NCBI GenBank assembly: GCA_017404985.1
Contig: JAFRBK010000011.1
Span: forward strand, 186,001-250,000
DNA length: 64,000 nucleotides
Source of the DNA: Clostridia bacterium
Lineage (GTDB): Bacteria; Bacillota; Clostridia; Christensenellales; Aristaeellaceae
Direction: 5' to 3'
The position numbers and the translations under genes were made by a program. Below the pieces are notes generated by a model, which did no database searches, was not told the origin of the DNA, and saw only the letters and a program-made list of their open reading frames with translations. Shown here in pieces: positions 7,741 to 18,500 of the stretch (within the stretch, counting starts at the first letter, position 1; every line of letters begins with the position of its first letter).

Positions 7741-9546
7741 ATGTTCACACAACAGGAAATTGACCACATTCGTTCCACCGTCACCGAAATCACCGGCTTC
7801 CCCTTTGACAGTCTGGAGATTGCCGTGGAGGAAGGCCCCGGCATCGCCGTTACCGAAGAAGGAGGCCGTTTCTTCCTCCGGGCTGAATCCAAGTCCGCCC
7901 TGGCCCGCGCCTTTTTCCGCCTGGCCCAGGAGAAAACCGCCGGCAGGACCCCGGTCTCCGTTCAGGAAACCAAGCACTTCCAGTCCTGCGGATCCTATCT
8001 GGATTTCTCACGGAACGGCGTCATGACCGTCGACGCCTGCAAAAAATATATCGCCTACAGCGCCGTCATCGGGCTGGACACCGTTGTCCTCTACACGGAG
8101 GAAACCTATACCGTTCCTGAATATCCCTATCATGGCTATCTCCGCGGCCGGCTGACCCCGGAGGAATACCGGGAGCTGGATGCCTACGCCGATTCCCTCG
8201 GCCTGGAGATTATCCCCTGCATGCAGACGCTGGCCCATCTGGGAAACTTCCTCCAGTGGAAATCCAGCACACCGATGAAGGACTGCCCCACGATCCTGAT
8301 GTGCGATGTGGAGGAAACCTATGAATATATCGAAGCGGCGATCCGCGCGCTCCGGAGCTACGTCCGGGGCAAGCGCCTTCATATCGGCATGGACGAGGCC
8401 CATTCCGTGGGCCTGGGCCGCTATCTCCAGCGCTTCGGCTTTCAGGACCGTTTCGAGCTCCTCTCCCGCCACCTGAACCGGGTCGTGGAAATCTGTAAAA
8501 AGTATGATTTTCATCCGATTATGTGGAGCGATATGTTCTTCCGCCTGGGTTCCAAAACCGGGGATTACTATGACCTGGACGCGAAAATTCCCCAGAGCGT
8601 GATCGACCAGCTCCCGGACGTGGACCTGTGCTACTGGGATTATTACAACAAGGAGGAAAAATGGTTTGACCATATGCTCTCCGGCCATGCGCAGATGAGC
8701 CCCAACACGGCGTTCGCCGGCGGCATCTGGGTCTGGAGCGGCTTCCTCCCGCACGTGAACCTGACCAAAGAAACCATGGAGGTCGGGCTGCGCTGCTGCG
8801 TGCGCCACCAGACCAAAACCGTCCTCGCCACCACCTGGGGGGATGACGGCAACGAAACCAGCCCCTTCCTGGTGCTGAACCAACTGCCCATCTTCTCCGA
8901 ATTCTGCTGGCGCGGCGAGGCCTGCACCCACGACATCATCGCGGAAACCGGCGCCTTCCTGACCGGCCTTCCCGACCGGGCATACCAGGCCTTCAGCCTC
9001 TTCTATCCGGATGCGACGGACCGGCGCACCGGCAAGGCCCTGATCTGGTGCGACCTGCTCTATCCCCTGGGTCCCGGTGCGGATGAGCTTCCCGCCGCCC
9101 TGGATCGCAGCTGCCAGGCGCTGGAGATTCTGGCGGATTACCAGGACCGGGAGGACTGCCGTTACGCTTCCGCCCTCTTCGAAGTCTGCAGGCAGAAATC
9201 GTCCCTCCTGATGAAGATCCGTCCCCTCTATCAGCAGGGAGACCGGGACCAGCTCCGGAAGATTGCCCAGGAGGAGATTCCGTCCCTTCTCGATGCCTAT
9301 GACCGCCTGCGCCGGCTCCACAAGGCACAGTGGGAAAGCGTCTATAAGCGGAACGGCTGGGAAGTCCTGGCCCTGCGTTATGGCTCGGTCGAAGGCCGCC
9401 TGAAGGATGTTCAGGACGCGATCCTGCGCTGGTGTGACGGCACCCTTCCCACCCTCTGCGAACTGGACGAAACCCCGATGGACCCGACCCGCAAGGATGG
9501 CATGCAGTTCTATCAGGTCTACGTCTCCCCGGTATTCAACTTATGA
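7741..9546 (+). CDS. GH20 beta-N-acetylhexosaminidase
   Basis: About 601 residues. The catalytic Asp-Glu pair of GH20 is visible in HIGMDEAH (near 218-219), where the Asp orients the substrate acetamido group and the Glu protonates the leaving sugar. The barrel strands around YLDFSRNG, IIPCMQTLAHLG and MWSDMFFR also fit. No signal peptide is present, so it would release GlcNAc or GalNAc from imported oligosaccharides in the cytoplasm. The ATG at 7741 has a GAAAGGAG ribosome site; the frame is open further upstream but without one. It is the first gene of an operon: its stop overlaps the next start (ATGA at 9543-9546). Confidence 0.9.
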   Translation: MFTQQEIDHIRSTVTEITGFPFDSLEIAVEEGPGIAVTEEGGRFFLRAESKSALARAFFRLAQEKTAGRTPVSVQETKHFQSCGSYLDFSRNGVMTVDACKKYIAYSAVIGLDTVVLYTEETYTVPEYPYHGYLRGRLTPEEYRELDAYADSLGLEIIPCMQTLAHLGNFLQWKSSTPMKDCPTILMCDVEETYEYIEAAIRALRSYVRGKRLHIGMDEAHSVGLGRYLQRFGFQDRFELLSRHLNRVVEICKKYDFHPIMWSDMFFRLGSKTGDYYDLDAKIPQSVIDQLPDVDLCYWDYYNKEEKWFDHMLSGHAQMSPNTAFAGGIWVWSGFLPHVNLTKETMEVGLRCCVRHQTKTVLATTWGDDGNETSPFLVLNQLPIFSEFCWRGEACTHDIIAETGAFLTGLPDRAYQAFSLFYPDATDRRTGKALIWCDLLYPLGPGADELPAALDRSCQALEILADYQDREDCRYASALFEVCRQKSSLLMKIRPLYQQGDRDQLRKIAQEEIPSLLDAYDRLRRLHKAQWESVYKRNGWEVLALRYGSVEGRLKDVQDAILRWCDGTLPTLCELDETPMDPTRKDGMQFYQVYVSPVFNL

Positions 9547-10478
9547 GTATGCTGTATATCGGCATGGACGGCGGCGGCACCCACACCACGGCTGTCGCCG
9601 CCGCTCCGGACGGCCACGTTCTTTCCCGCGCCTCCGGCCCCGGGCTGAACTGGCTGAACGACGGCCTGGATGCCTGCGTCCGCCGCTTTGGGCATCTTGT
9701 ATCCTCGCTCCTGGAACAAGTAAAGGAACGGGAGGACGGTTCATCTCTCACCGTCTGCGCAGGCCTGGCCGCGCTGGACGGCCCCGCTGATCCGGAGGTT
9801 CTCGCCGCTTTTCAGTCCGTCCTGCCGCCGGGCAGCCGGCTGATTCTGGAAAGTGACCTTTCCGTGGCCCTGGCCGGGTTGACCTCCGGCAAGCCCGGGC
9901 TCATCGCCGTCTGCGGCACAGGCTCCATGGTGCTCTGCCGGAACAATACCGGCCGGGAGCTGTCCGCCGGCGGCTGGGGCTGGAAGGTCGGCGATCCCGG
10001 CAGCGGGTATATGCTGGCCCGGAAAGGGCTTTTTCAGGGGCTCTTCCGCCTGCAGACCGAAGGCCGGGAAACGCCGCTGCTGCAGGCTGCCCTTTCCTAC
10101 TTCTCTGTTCCGGATGCCCAGGCCCTGATTCCCGCCCTTTATGCCACGGATCGGGATACCGCCGCCCTGGCGGCCTTCGGCGCGGAAGTCCTTCGCCTGG
10201 CGGAGCAGGGAGACCCGGACGCTCACGGCATTCTCTCCCGCCAGATGGAGCAGCTGGCGCTTCTGGCCGCTTCCCTGCTGGCATCAACACCCGAAGCCGC
10301 CGGTTGCGTCGGCCTCTTCGGCGGCGTCTTTCAGCACAGCGAATTGGCCCGGTCTCTCTTTTCCGAAGCCCTGGCCGCCCGCTGCCCCGGCGTCTATCCG
10401 CACATTCTCCAAACGCCCCCCGCCGTCGGCGCGGTCATCCTCGCCATGCAGCGGGAGGGAAGAAAGGATATCCTATGA
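9543..10478 (+). CDS. BadF/BadG-type N-acetylglucosamine kinase
   Basis: 311 residues of the BadF/BadG/BcrA/BcrD ATPase fold (ASKHA superfamily). The phosphate-binding loop is GMDGGGTHTTA near the N terminus, and the second loop is AVCGTGSM. Members with this size and N-terminal motif phosphorylate GlcNAc or related amino sugars at O6. Translation is coupled to the hexosaminidase (ATGA overlap at 9543) and to the SIS gene (ATGA at 10475). It would trap the sugar released by the GH20 enzyme. Exact sugar specificity is inferred. Confidence 0.85.
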   Translation: MSMLYIGMDGGGTHTTAVAAAPDGHVLSRASGPGLNWLNDGLDACVRRFGHLVSSLLEQVKEREDGSSLTVCAGLAALDGPADPEVLAAFQSVLPPGSRLILESDLSVALAGLTSGKPGLIAVCGTGSMVLCRNNTGRELSAGGWGWKVGDPGSGYMLARKGLFQGLFRLQTEGRETPLLQAALSYFSVPDAQALIPALYATDRDTAALAAFGAEVLRLAEQGDPDAHGILSRQMEQLALLAASLLASTPEAAGCVGLFGGVFQHSELARSLFSEALAARCPGVYPHILQTPPAVGAVILAMQREGRKDIL

Positions 10479-11212
10479 CTGCCATTGATCAATATTTTGC
10501 TAACCTCGCATCCCTCCTGGCCCGGGTTCAGGAAACCCAGAGCCAGGCTATGGAAGCCGCCGCCCGCCGTATAGCGGATGCCGTTCGCGGCGGCCATATG
10601 CTCTACACCTTCGGCACCGGCCACGGCCACCTGCTGGCGCTGGAGCTTTTCTACCGCGCCGGCGGCCTCGCCCCGGTCTGCCCGATCCTGGATGAAAAGC
10701 TGATGCTCCATGTTTCCGCGGCGGGCAGCACCCTGGAGGAAAGGGATGAATCCTGGGTTCCGCGCCTGCTGGAACGCTATCCCCTGTCCCGGGGCGATGT
10801 GCTCATCATCTCCTCCAATTCCGGCCGGAACGCCGTGCCCGTCCTGCTGGCGCAGGCTGCCCGGGATTGCGGCGCCTATGTGATTGCCCTCACGAGCCTG
10901 GCCCATTCCTCCTCGGTTTCCGGACGCACGAAGTCGGGCCTCCGCCTGTTCGAAGTGGCGGACCTGGTGCTGGATAACGGCGGCATTCCGGGGGACGCGG
11001 CCATTCAGTTCTCCGACCAGTCCTTCACCGGCGCAACTTCCACCGCCGCCGGAGCCGCCATCCTTCAGGCTGTGATCTGCCGGGTTCACGAGATTGCCCT
11101 GGAGGAGGGCTTCCCGGCTGACTTTTTTGTCAGCAGCAATATTGACGGCGGGGACGAAGTCAACAACCGCCTGGTTGAAAAATACAAAGGCCGGATTCCC
11201 GGCCTGGAATGA
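10475..11212 (+). CDS. SIS-domain phosphosugar-binding protein (UPF0309-like)
   Basis: About 245 residues with one SIS (sugar isomerase) domain: phosphosugar contacts are suggested by TFGTGHGHLLA near residue 42 and IISSNSGRNAVP near 110. The family resembles UPF0309 proteins, often encoded near nag genes, whose reaction is not established. The frame extends upstream, but the ATG at 10475 overlaps the kinase stop and has AGAAAGGA before it. In this operon it is the natural candidate to isomerise or bind the amino-sugar 6-phosphate, since no nagB or murQ gene is present. Confidence 0.8.
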   Translation: MTAIDQYFANLASLLARVQETQSQAMEAAARRIADAVRGGHMLYTFGTGHGHLLALELFYRAGGLAPVCPILDEKLMLHVSAAGSTLEERDESWVPRLLERYPLSRGDVLIISSNSGRNAVPVLLAQAARDCGAYVIALTSLAHSSSVSGRTKSGLRLFEVADLVLDNGGIPGDAAIQFSDQSFTGATSTAAGAAILQAVICRVHEIALEEGFPADFFVSSNIDGGDEVNNRLVEKYKGRIPGLE

Positions 11213-11223
11213 GGAGGAAGGAT

Positions 11224-12450
11224 ATGCGCGCAGGGTTAGGAATCATTGATATCACCCCGCCCCTCGGCGTGGAACTGGCGGGCTACGGGTATTATCTGAA
11301 GCGGCAGTGCGATTCCGTCCGCGACCCGCTTTATGCGCGGGCCGTTCTGCTGGAATCCGGCGAAAGCCGCCAGCTCATCGTCTGCTTCGACCTGCTGGGA
11401 ATCAGCCAGGCTGTAACGGACAGCGTGTTCCAGGCCGCCGCTTCCCTGGGTGTTCCCCGGGAACGAACCATGATCGTCAGCATCCATACCCATACCGGCC
11501 CCGCGGTTAAATACCATTTCGGCTGCGGCGAAGTCAGCGAAAGCTACGTAGCCTCGCTGGCGCAAAAGATGGCGCCCCTGCTCCGGGCGGCGGAAGAAGA
11601 CCTGGCGGACGTCACCCGGCTCTCCTTCACCCGCGCTCCCATTCCCGGGGACGACCTCTATAACCGTTCCGTGCCGGACGGCCCCGTGGACCGGGATGCC
11701 CGGGGCTTCCTCCTGGAGCTCCGGGATAAAACCCCGATCCTGCTGGCCAATGCCGCCTGCCACGGGGTGTTCCTCCAGGTGGTAAAAAGCGTCAGCGCCG
11801 ATTTCTCCGGAGAGCTCCACCGGCTTTGCGCTGAAGCGGGCATCCGCTCGGTCTATCTGAACGGCCTGTGCGGGGATATCGATCCCCTGCACCGCACTCC
11901 GGAACGGATGGCGGAATTTGCCGCCCTTCTCTTCCGGATCCTGTCCGGACGCGAGGCTTTCCGGGAGCTGCCCCTGACCCTGTCCGGCGGCCGCCTTCCC
12001 TTCACGCTGCGCCTCGCCCCCCTCTCCGAAGAGGAAATCCACGAAGCCGCCGCCGGCTTCACGGAAAGGGCCGGCGGGCCGGATAAGCCCGCCGCGCAGT
12101 GCGCGCTGGCCTGGAAGGAGGAACTGCTGGGGCAGTTTGGTTCCCGGGTCACGGAGGAACCCGGGGACGCGGCTTACTGCATCCTCGGCGGCATCCCCAT
12201 CCTGGCGCTTCCCTTTGAGGGTTTTACCGCCATCGGCATGGAATTCCGCCGCCTGGCCGGCTGCGAGGACGCGCTGGTCCTGGGCTGCGCCGAACAGCTC
12301 CGGGGCTATCTGCCCACCCGGGATGAATACCTCCGGGAATCCTATGCCGCGAAGGACAGCACCTTCCTCTACCGCCGCCTGCCGCCCCTTCCCGGGGAAG
12401 CGGAACGGCTTGCGGAACAACTGGCCGGCGCTTACGCTGCGATTGGCTGA
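11224..12450 (+). CDS. Neutral/alkaline ceramidase-like hydrolase
   Basis: About 408 residues similar to the N-terminal domain of neutral/alkaline non-lysosomal ceramidases: DITPPLGVELAGYGYY at the start, a metal-site-like IHTHTGPAV near residue 92, and a second conserved AACHGVFLQ near 183. Family members are zinc amidases, though many bacterial relatives of this size lack tested activity. There is no signal peptide. The first ATG (11209) overlaps the SIS stop, but GAGGAGGAAGG ends just before the ATG at 11224, so I use the latter. As last gene of the GH20-kinase-SIS operon, it may remove an acyl group from an amino sugar or glycolipid; that is inference. Confidence 0.8.
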   Translation: MRAGLGIIDITPPLGVELAGYGYYLKRQCDSVRDPLYARAVLLESGESRQLIVCFDLLGISQAVTDSVFQAAASLGVPRERTMIVSIHTHTGPAVKYHFGCGEVSESYVASLAQKMAPLLRAAEEDLADVTRLSFTRAPIPGDDLYNRSVPDGPVDRDARGFLLELRDKTPILLANAACHGVFLQVVKSVSADFSGELHRLCAEAGIRSVYLNGLCGDIDPLHRTPERMAEFAALLFRILSGREAFRELPLTLSGGRLPFTLRLAPLSEEEIHEAAAGFTERAGGPDKPAAQCALAWKEELLGQFGSRVTEEPGDAAYCILGGIPILALPFEGFTAIGMEFRRLAGCEDALVLGCAEQLRGYLPTRDEYLRESYAAKDSTFLYRRLPPLPGEAERLAEQLAGAYAAIG

Positions 12451-12470
12451 GGCAATCGTGCTGCCCCCTC

Positions 12471-12499
12471 TTGTGCCATTTCCCGTTTCATGTTACACT
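12471..12499 (+). promoter_or_regulatory. Possible promoter of the 12537 gene
   Basis: TTGTGC and TACACT, 17 bases apart, with TG before the -10 box. The -35 is weak. It lies between the ceramidase-like gene and the next gene. Confidence 0.4.
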
Positions 12500-12536
12500 T
12501 TTTCCGATCCTAATGGACAGAAAGAGGCAAGCGTTC

Positions 12537-13205
12537 ATGAAAACCCCTGTCACCAAAGCATCCCTGAAACAGCATCTGACCTACAACTGGTGGAAATATC
12601 TGCTGCTGGCCGTCGCCGGGTTCTTTCTCGTGGACCTTTTGTATACCGTCACGGCATACCGTGCCCCGGCGGATAAAGTTGTGGAATTTTATATCTACGG
12701 CTACGCGAACCAGGACGAGCTGGACCGGTATATGGCTAAGGTGAACAAGGAGCGCATGCCTGATATGGAAGTGATGAACTCCCATGTTGTCCTGGATGAC
12801 GAAACCTACGGAGCCATGATGCTGACCACCTATATGGCCGCCGGTGAAGGGGATCTTTATCTCGTGCCCCGGGACCAGTTCCTGAGCCTGGCGGCGCAGG
12901 GCGCCCTTCTTCCCCTGGAGGACAATCAGGAGCTGATGGACTGGTTCTCCGGGCGCGGCCTTTCCCTCCAGAACGGCTGGAGAAAAATAACCGAGACCGG
13001 TGAAAACCATCTCTGCGGTATCCCGCAGGAGAAAGTCCCCGGCCTCATTCAATACGCCTGGGCCCAGGACGGCTATCTCTGCGTCGTGGTCACCGGCGGT
13101 AATGAAGAAAACACCTTGAAGTTCCTGAATTATATGGTTCGGGATATGGCAGAAGCGCCGGAGGAATCTCCGGCGCCCGAGGCGGAAGCTACCGCCGCTC
13201 CGTAA
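12537..13205 (+). CDS. Membrane-anchored protein resembling a solute-binding domain
   Basis: About 222 residues. One hydrophobic segment (YLLLAVAGFFLVDLLYTVTA, near residues 22-41) anchors the protein with the rest outside. The external part has features of a small family-1 binding lobe: VLDDETYGAMMLTTYMAAGEGDLYL and LAAQGALLPLED. The C terminus is Glu/Pro/Ala-rich. It is much shorter than a normal binding protein and may be a single lobe or a sensor. I do not recognise a named family. ATG 12537 is chosen for the AAGAGG ribosome site; ATG 12516 is an alternative. The next gene converges from the opposite strand after 15 bases. Confidence 0.6.
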   Translation: MKTPVTKASLKQHLTYNWWKYLLLAVAGFFLVDLLYTVTAYRAPADKVVEFYIYGYANQDELDRYMAKVNKERMPDMEVMNSHVVLDDETYGAMMLTTYMAAGEGDLYLVPRDQFLSLAAQGALLPLEDNQELMDWFSGRGLSLQNGWRKITETGENHLCGIPQEKVPGLIQYAWAQDGYLCVVVTGGNEENTLKFLNYMVRDMAEAPEESPAPEAEATAAP

Positions 13206-13220
13206 TATTGCTTGTCGGGG

Positions 13221-13886
13221 TTATTCGCCCCGCAGGCCTTTGGACAGTTTTTCCGCCAGTTCCTGTTCCTGGTCCATAAATCGCCGCGCCGGATCGTACC
13301 AGACCGGGGCGGCGACTTTGAATACCCCGTTTTTGTAGTCCACGTGCACCGGATACAGCTTCAGCGCCCTGCCGCTGGCCCGGTACCAGAGTTCTCCCAG
13401 CCGCAGCCAGCTGGTGTTGATCCAATTATGATGGCTCAGCCAGCCGCTGGGCTGCTCCGGAAAAATTACCAGGTACTCGTCCCGCTGCAGCACGCGGATA
13501 CTCTGGCGCATGGTCAGCATAATCCGCTGATCGTGGTACACCGGCACATATTTGACGCTCTTCAGAATAAACGGCATCACCAGTGCCGCGAGATAGGGCA
13601 CCGTCGCGTTTAACAGCGGGGCGAAGAAGCTTCCCGGCTTCCACCAGTAATCCTGGCGGACATAAGCCGGGACTGCCTTTGTCTCCAGCATGCCGTTGTT
13701 GATCCATGGGTTGCATTTATCCCGCAGCGGGAATTTGGTGCAGATGTCCGCCGGTCCAATGGCGCCGGCATGGTTGACCACGAACACGCAGGGTCCTTCT
13801 TCGAAAGGCTCTTCCCATTCGGTTTTCATCCGGCGGGTAAACAGCCGAATCGCTCCCCCTGCCACCTTGTAAAACCGCTTGCCCAT
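13221..13886 (-). CDS. PlsC-like 1-acyl-glycerol-3-phosphate acyltransferase
   Basis: 221 residues resembling the lysophospholipid acyltransferase family, which adds the second acyl chain in phosphatidic acid synthesis at the inner face of the membrane. VFVVNHAGAIGPAD should hold the catalytic His-Asp pair and VIFPEQPSGW corresponds to the FPEG block. Both deviate: seven residues lie between His and the next Asp instead of four, and FPEG reads FPEQ. It may therefore be a divergent acyltransferase with another acceptor. It lies 67 bases downstream of guaB on the same strand and is probably co-transcribed. Confidence 0.75.
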   Translation of the reverse strand: MGKRFYKVAGGAIRLFTRRMKTEWEEPFEEGPCVFVVNHAGAIGPADICTKFPLRDKCNPWINNGMLETKAVPAYVRQDYWWKPGSFFAPLLNATVPYLAALVMPFILKSVKYVPVYHDQRIMLTMRQSIRVLQRDEYLVIFPEQPSGWLSHHNWINTSWLRLGELWYRASGRALKLYPVHVDYKNGVFKVAAPVWYDPARRFMDQEQELAEKLSKGLRGE

Positions 13887-13930
13887 GGCCGTTCATCCCT
13901 TTGCTGCGAAAAATGCTGGTAAGCCCTGCC

Positions 13931-13947
13931 TCCGCCGAAGCGGCGGA
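13931..13947. other. Short hairpin between guaB and the plsC-like gene
   Basis: TCCGCC and GGCGGA pair across a 5-base loop. Neither strand has a T run after it, so it is unlikely to be a full terminator and may only lower read-through. Confidence 0.35.
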
Positions 13948-13953
13948 AACCTT

Positions 13954-15441
<1,488 letters not shown>

Positions 15442-15443
15442 TT

Positions 15444-15472
15444 ATTATATCAAAAGTATTTTCTTCCGTCAA
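15444..15472 (-). promoter_or_regulatory. guaB promoter
   Basis: On the minus strand TTGACG (15467-15472) and TATAAT (15444-15449) are 17 bases apart, in an AT-rich spacer about 33 bases before the start codon. No purine-responsive motif or riboswitch was recognised. Confidence 0.8.
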
Positions 15473-15529
15473 TTTCCAAATTGTGGCATCATCCATAGAC
15501 CAAATTTCATTCACTTCCTTTTATTCATT

Positions 15530-18500
15530 TCACGGAACAAAGACCTTGATCCCGTTTGTCTTTCCAAATTCCGCTCCTGCATTGTCGCTTTCGCAAATCA
15601 AAAGTTCAATGTTGCACCCTTGGAACGCGGAGGAATCGATGGTTGTCACGCTGTCCGGGATATAGACGAACATCAGATTTCTGCAGTTGGCAAAGGCCCT
15701 AGGTCCAATTATGCTGCATTGATCCGGCAGAATCACATATTGAACTCCCGATTCGCTGAATGCTTCTTCCTCGATAATCATCGTGCCGGAAGGCAACATC
15801 ATTGTCGCCAGGCTCTCTGTTTCGGCTGGTTCGTTTTGCGTGCATACCAGGCTTGGTTCATTCTCCTGGACATATGGTCCATGCGCCGGAACATAATGAA
15901 GTTCACCATCTGTATTGAAACTGATTTCTCCCGGGATACCTTCTGTTTTGATTTTATTGTCCCTGATCTGCCAGGTACCGTTCAATTTCCTGCCGCAATA
16001 GTCAACACTGATCGTTCCATCCGGATCTATAATCACTTTGAGGCTAATCCGGTCAGAAACACCGGCAATACTCACGCCTTGATCATTTTCCCCATACGCA
16101 ATTCGGTCAGCATACCATGGTTCAGAATCACTGACAAGATCCGGCGCAAATCCTGCTGGCAGCATCACCATCTGTTTCTCCAGGATTATTCCGCATACCA
16201 AGCAATGCGATCCCTCCGTCCAACCGGAGTCTTTAGCTGTTGCCGGGATCTCCGGATCAACTGCTGCAGTATGCGCTGCCGGGATTTCCTTCACCTCAGA
16301 AAGGACTTCATTGCAGGTATCGCAATGGATTCCGGCTGTATACCCTGGAGTAGTGCAGGTTGGCTCTACCGCTCCGGAATCAACGACCGGAGTATGTCCC
16401 TTGGCCGGAACAGTTCTCTGCTCCACCAATACCTTTCCGCAGACAGAGCACTTTTCCCCTTCTGTCATGCCGCTGTCGGTGCAGGTTGCTTCCACTGCCG
16501 GCAGTATAACAGCCTGATGCCCCGCGGCAGAGCCGAACGCTGCCGTTTTTTCCTGTTTGCTGAACGCAGGATTGCTGAATGGCTTGGTAGTAAAGGTTCC
16601 CTCCCCTGCCGTTTCGCAGTCCGGCTGCCTGATAACAGCAAGAATAGTATCCACCGTATCCGTCTCTTTATGGCTGCTGTCTCGCTTGCATGTACGGGAA
16701 GCGGTGACCGTTGTGTTGTCTTCCGACCAGTTGTATTTCGGCTCATCCCAGTCATGGCCCAAAGCAGGCAGAACGATGTTTTCCTTCGTTTGTTCTTCAA
16801 AAGCACTGTTTGTAAAAGCATGGGAAACATAGTTCATTAACCCTGTTTCCTCACAGGTTGGCATTGTCTGATAAACAGCATCCGCCTCTACAGTCTCAGA
16901 CTGCACATGACCTGGATTGTGTTTGCACGTTCTGGATGCAGTAACATGCAGATTGTCTTCTGACCAGTTGTATTCCGCCTTTTCCCAATCATGGCCCAAA
17001 GCAGGTAGAACAACGTTATCCTTCCTTTGTGCGTTAAATGCACTGTTTACATAAGTGCGAGAAACATAGTTCACCAGCCCCTGGCCCTCACAGGTTGGCC
17101 TGATCTGATACACTGCCTCCGCGTCAGCAGTCTCGGACTGCACGTGCTCCGGGTTGTTTTTGCATATCCTGGATGCAGTAACATGCAGATTGTCTTCCGA
17201 CCAGCTGTATTCCGCCTGATCCCAGTTGTGGCCTAAAGCAGGCAAGCTGACGTTTTCCTTCCTTTGTTCTTCAAAAGCACTGTTTGTGAAAGCATGGGAA
17301 ACATAGTTCGCCAACCCCGTTTCCTCGCAAGTTGGCCTTGTTTGGTAATCAGCCTCCGCATCGACAGTCTCGAACTGCACGTGGTCCGGGTTGTTTTTGC
17401 ATTTTCTGGATGCTGTAACATGCAGATTATCTTCCGACCAGTTGTATTTCGGCTCATCCCAGTCGTGGCCTGAAGCAGGCAAAACAATGTTTTCCTTCCT
17501 TTGCGCTTTAAATGCACTGTTTTCAAAAGAGCGAGAAACATAGTTCACCAGTCCTTGCCCTTCGCAGGTGGGCCTTGTCTGGTATATAATTTCAACGTCA
17601 ACAGTTTCAGACTGCACATGTTCCGGATTGTTTTTACACGTTCTGGATGCGGTAACATGCAGATTGTCTTCCGACCAGTTGTATTCCGGCTCATCCCAAT
17701 CATGGCCTAAAGCAGGCAGAACGACATTTTCTTTCCTTTGTTCTTCAAAAGCATTGTTTGTGAAAGCATGGGAAACATAGTTCACCATCCCCGTTTCCTC
17801 ACAGGTTGGCCTTGTCTGATACACATCCTCCGCGTCAACGGTTTCGAACTGCACGTGCTCCGGGTTGTTTTTGCATTTTCTGGATGCTGTAACCTGCAGA
17901 TTGTCTTCTGCCCATTTGTATTCCGCCTGATCCCAATCATGGCCTAAAGCAGGCAAAACAATATTTTCCTTCCTCTGCACTTCGAAAGCGCTGTTTGTGA
18001 AAGCATGGGAAACATAGTTCACCATCCCCGCCTCTTCACAGGTTGGGTATGCCAGATATTCGGCCTTTGCTTCTACTGTCTCGATAATTGTGTGCTCTGG
18101 ATTATTCCTGCATACCCTGGATGCGGTAACATGCAGATTGTCTTCCGACCAGTTGTATTCCGGCTCATCCCAGTCATGGCCTGAAGCAGGCAGAAAGATG
18201 TTTTCCTTCCTTTGTACTTCAAAAGCACTGTTTATGAAAGCATTGGAAACATAGCTTACCAACCCCGTTTCCTCGCAAGTTGGCCTTTTCAGGTAATCAG
18301 CCTTCGCATCAACGGTCTCGAATTGCACGTGTTCCGGATTGATTTTGCACATTCTGGACGCAGTAACATGCAGATTGCCTTCCGACCAGTTGTATTTCAC
18401 GTCATCCCAATCGTGGCCCAAAGCCGGCAGAACAACGTTATCCTTCCTTTGCGCTTCAAAAATGCTGTTTGTGAAAGCATGGGAAGCATAGTTCACCAAC

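Noticed and set aside
17027-18212. Series of ~69-codon rightward open frames at regular spacing
   Set aside because: They recur with the 237-base period of the type B repeats and are antisense shadows.
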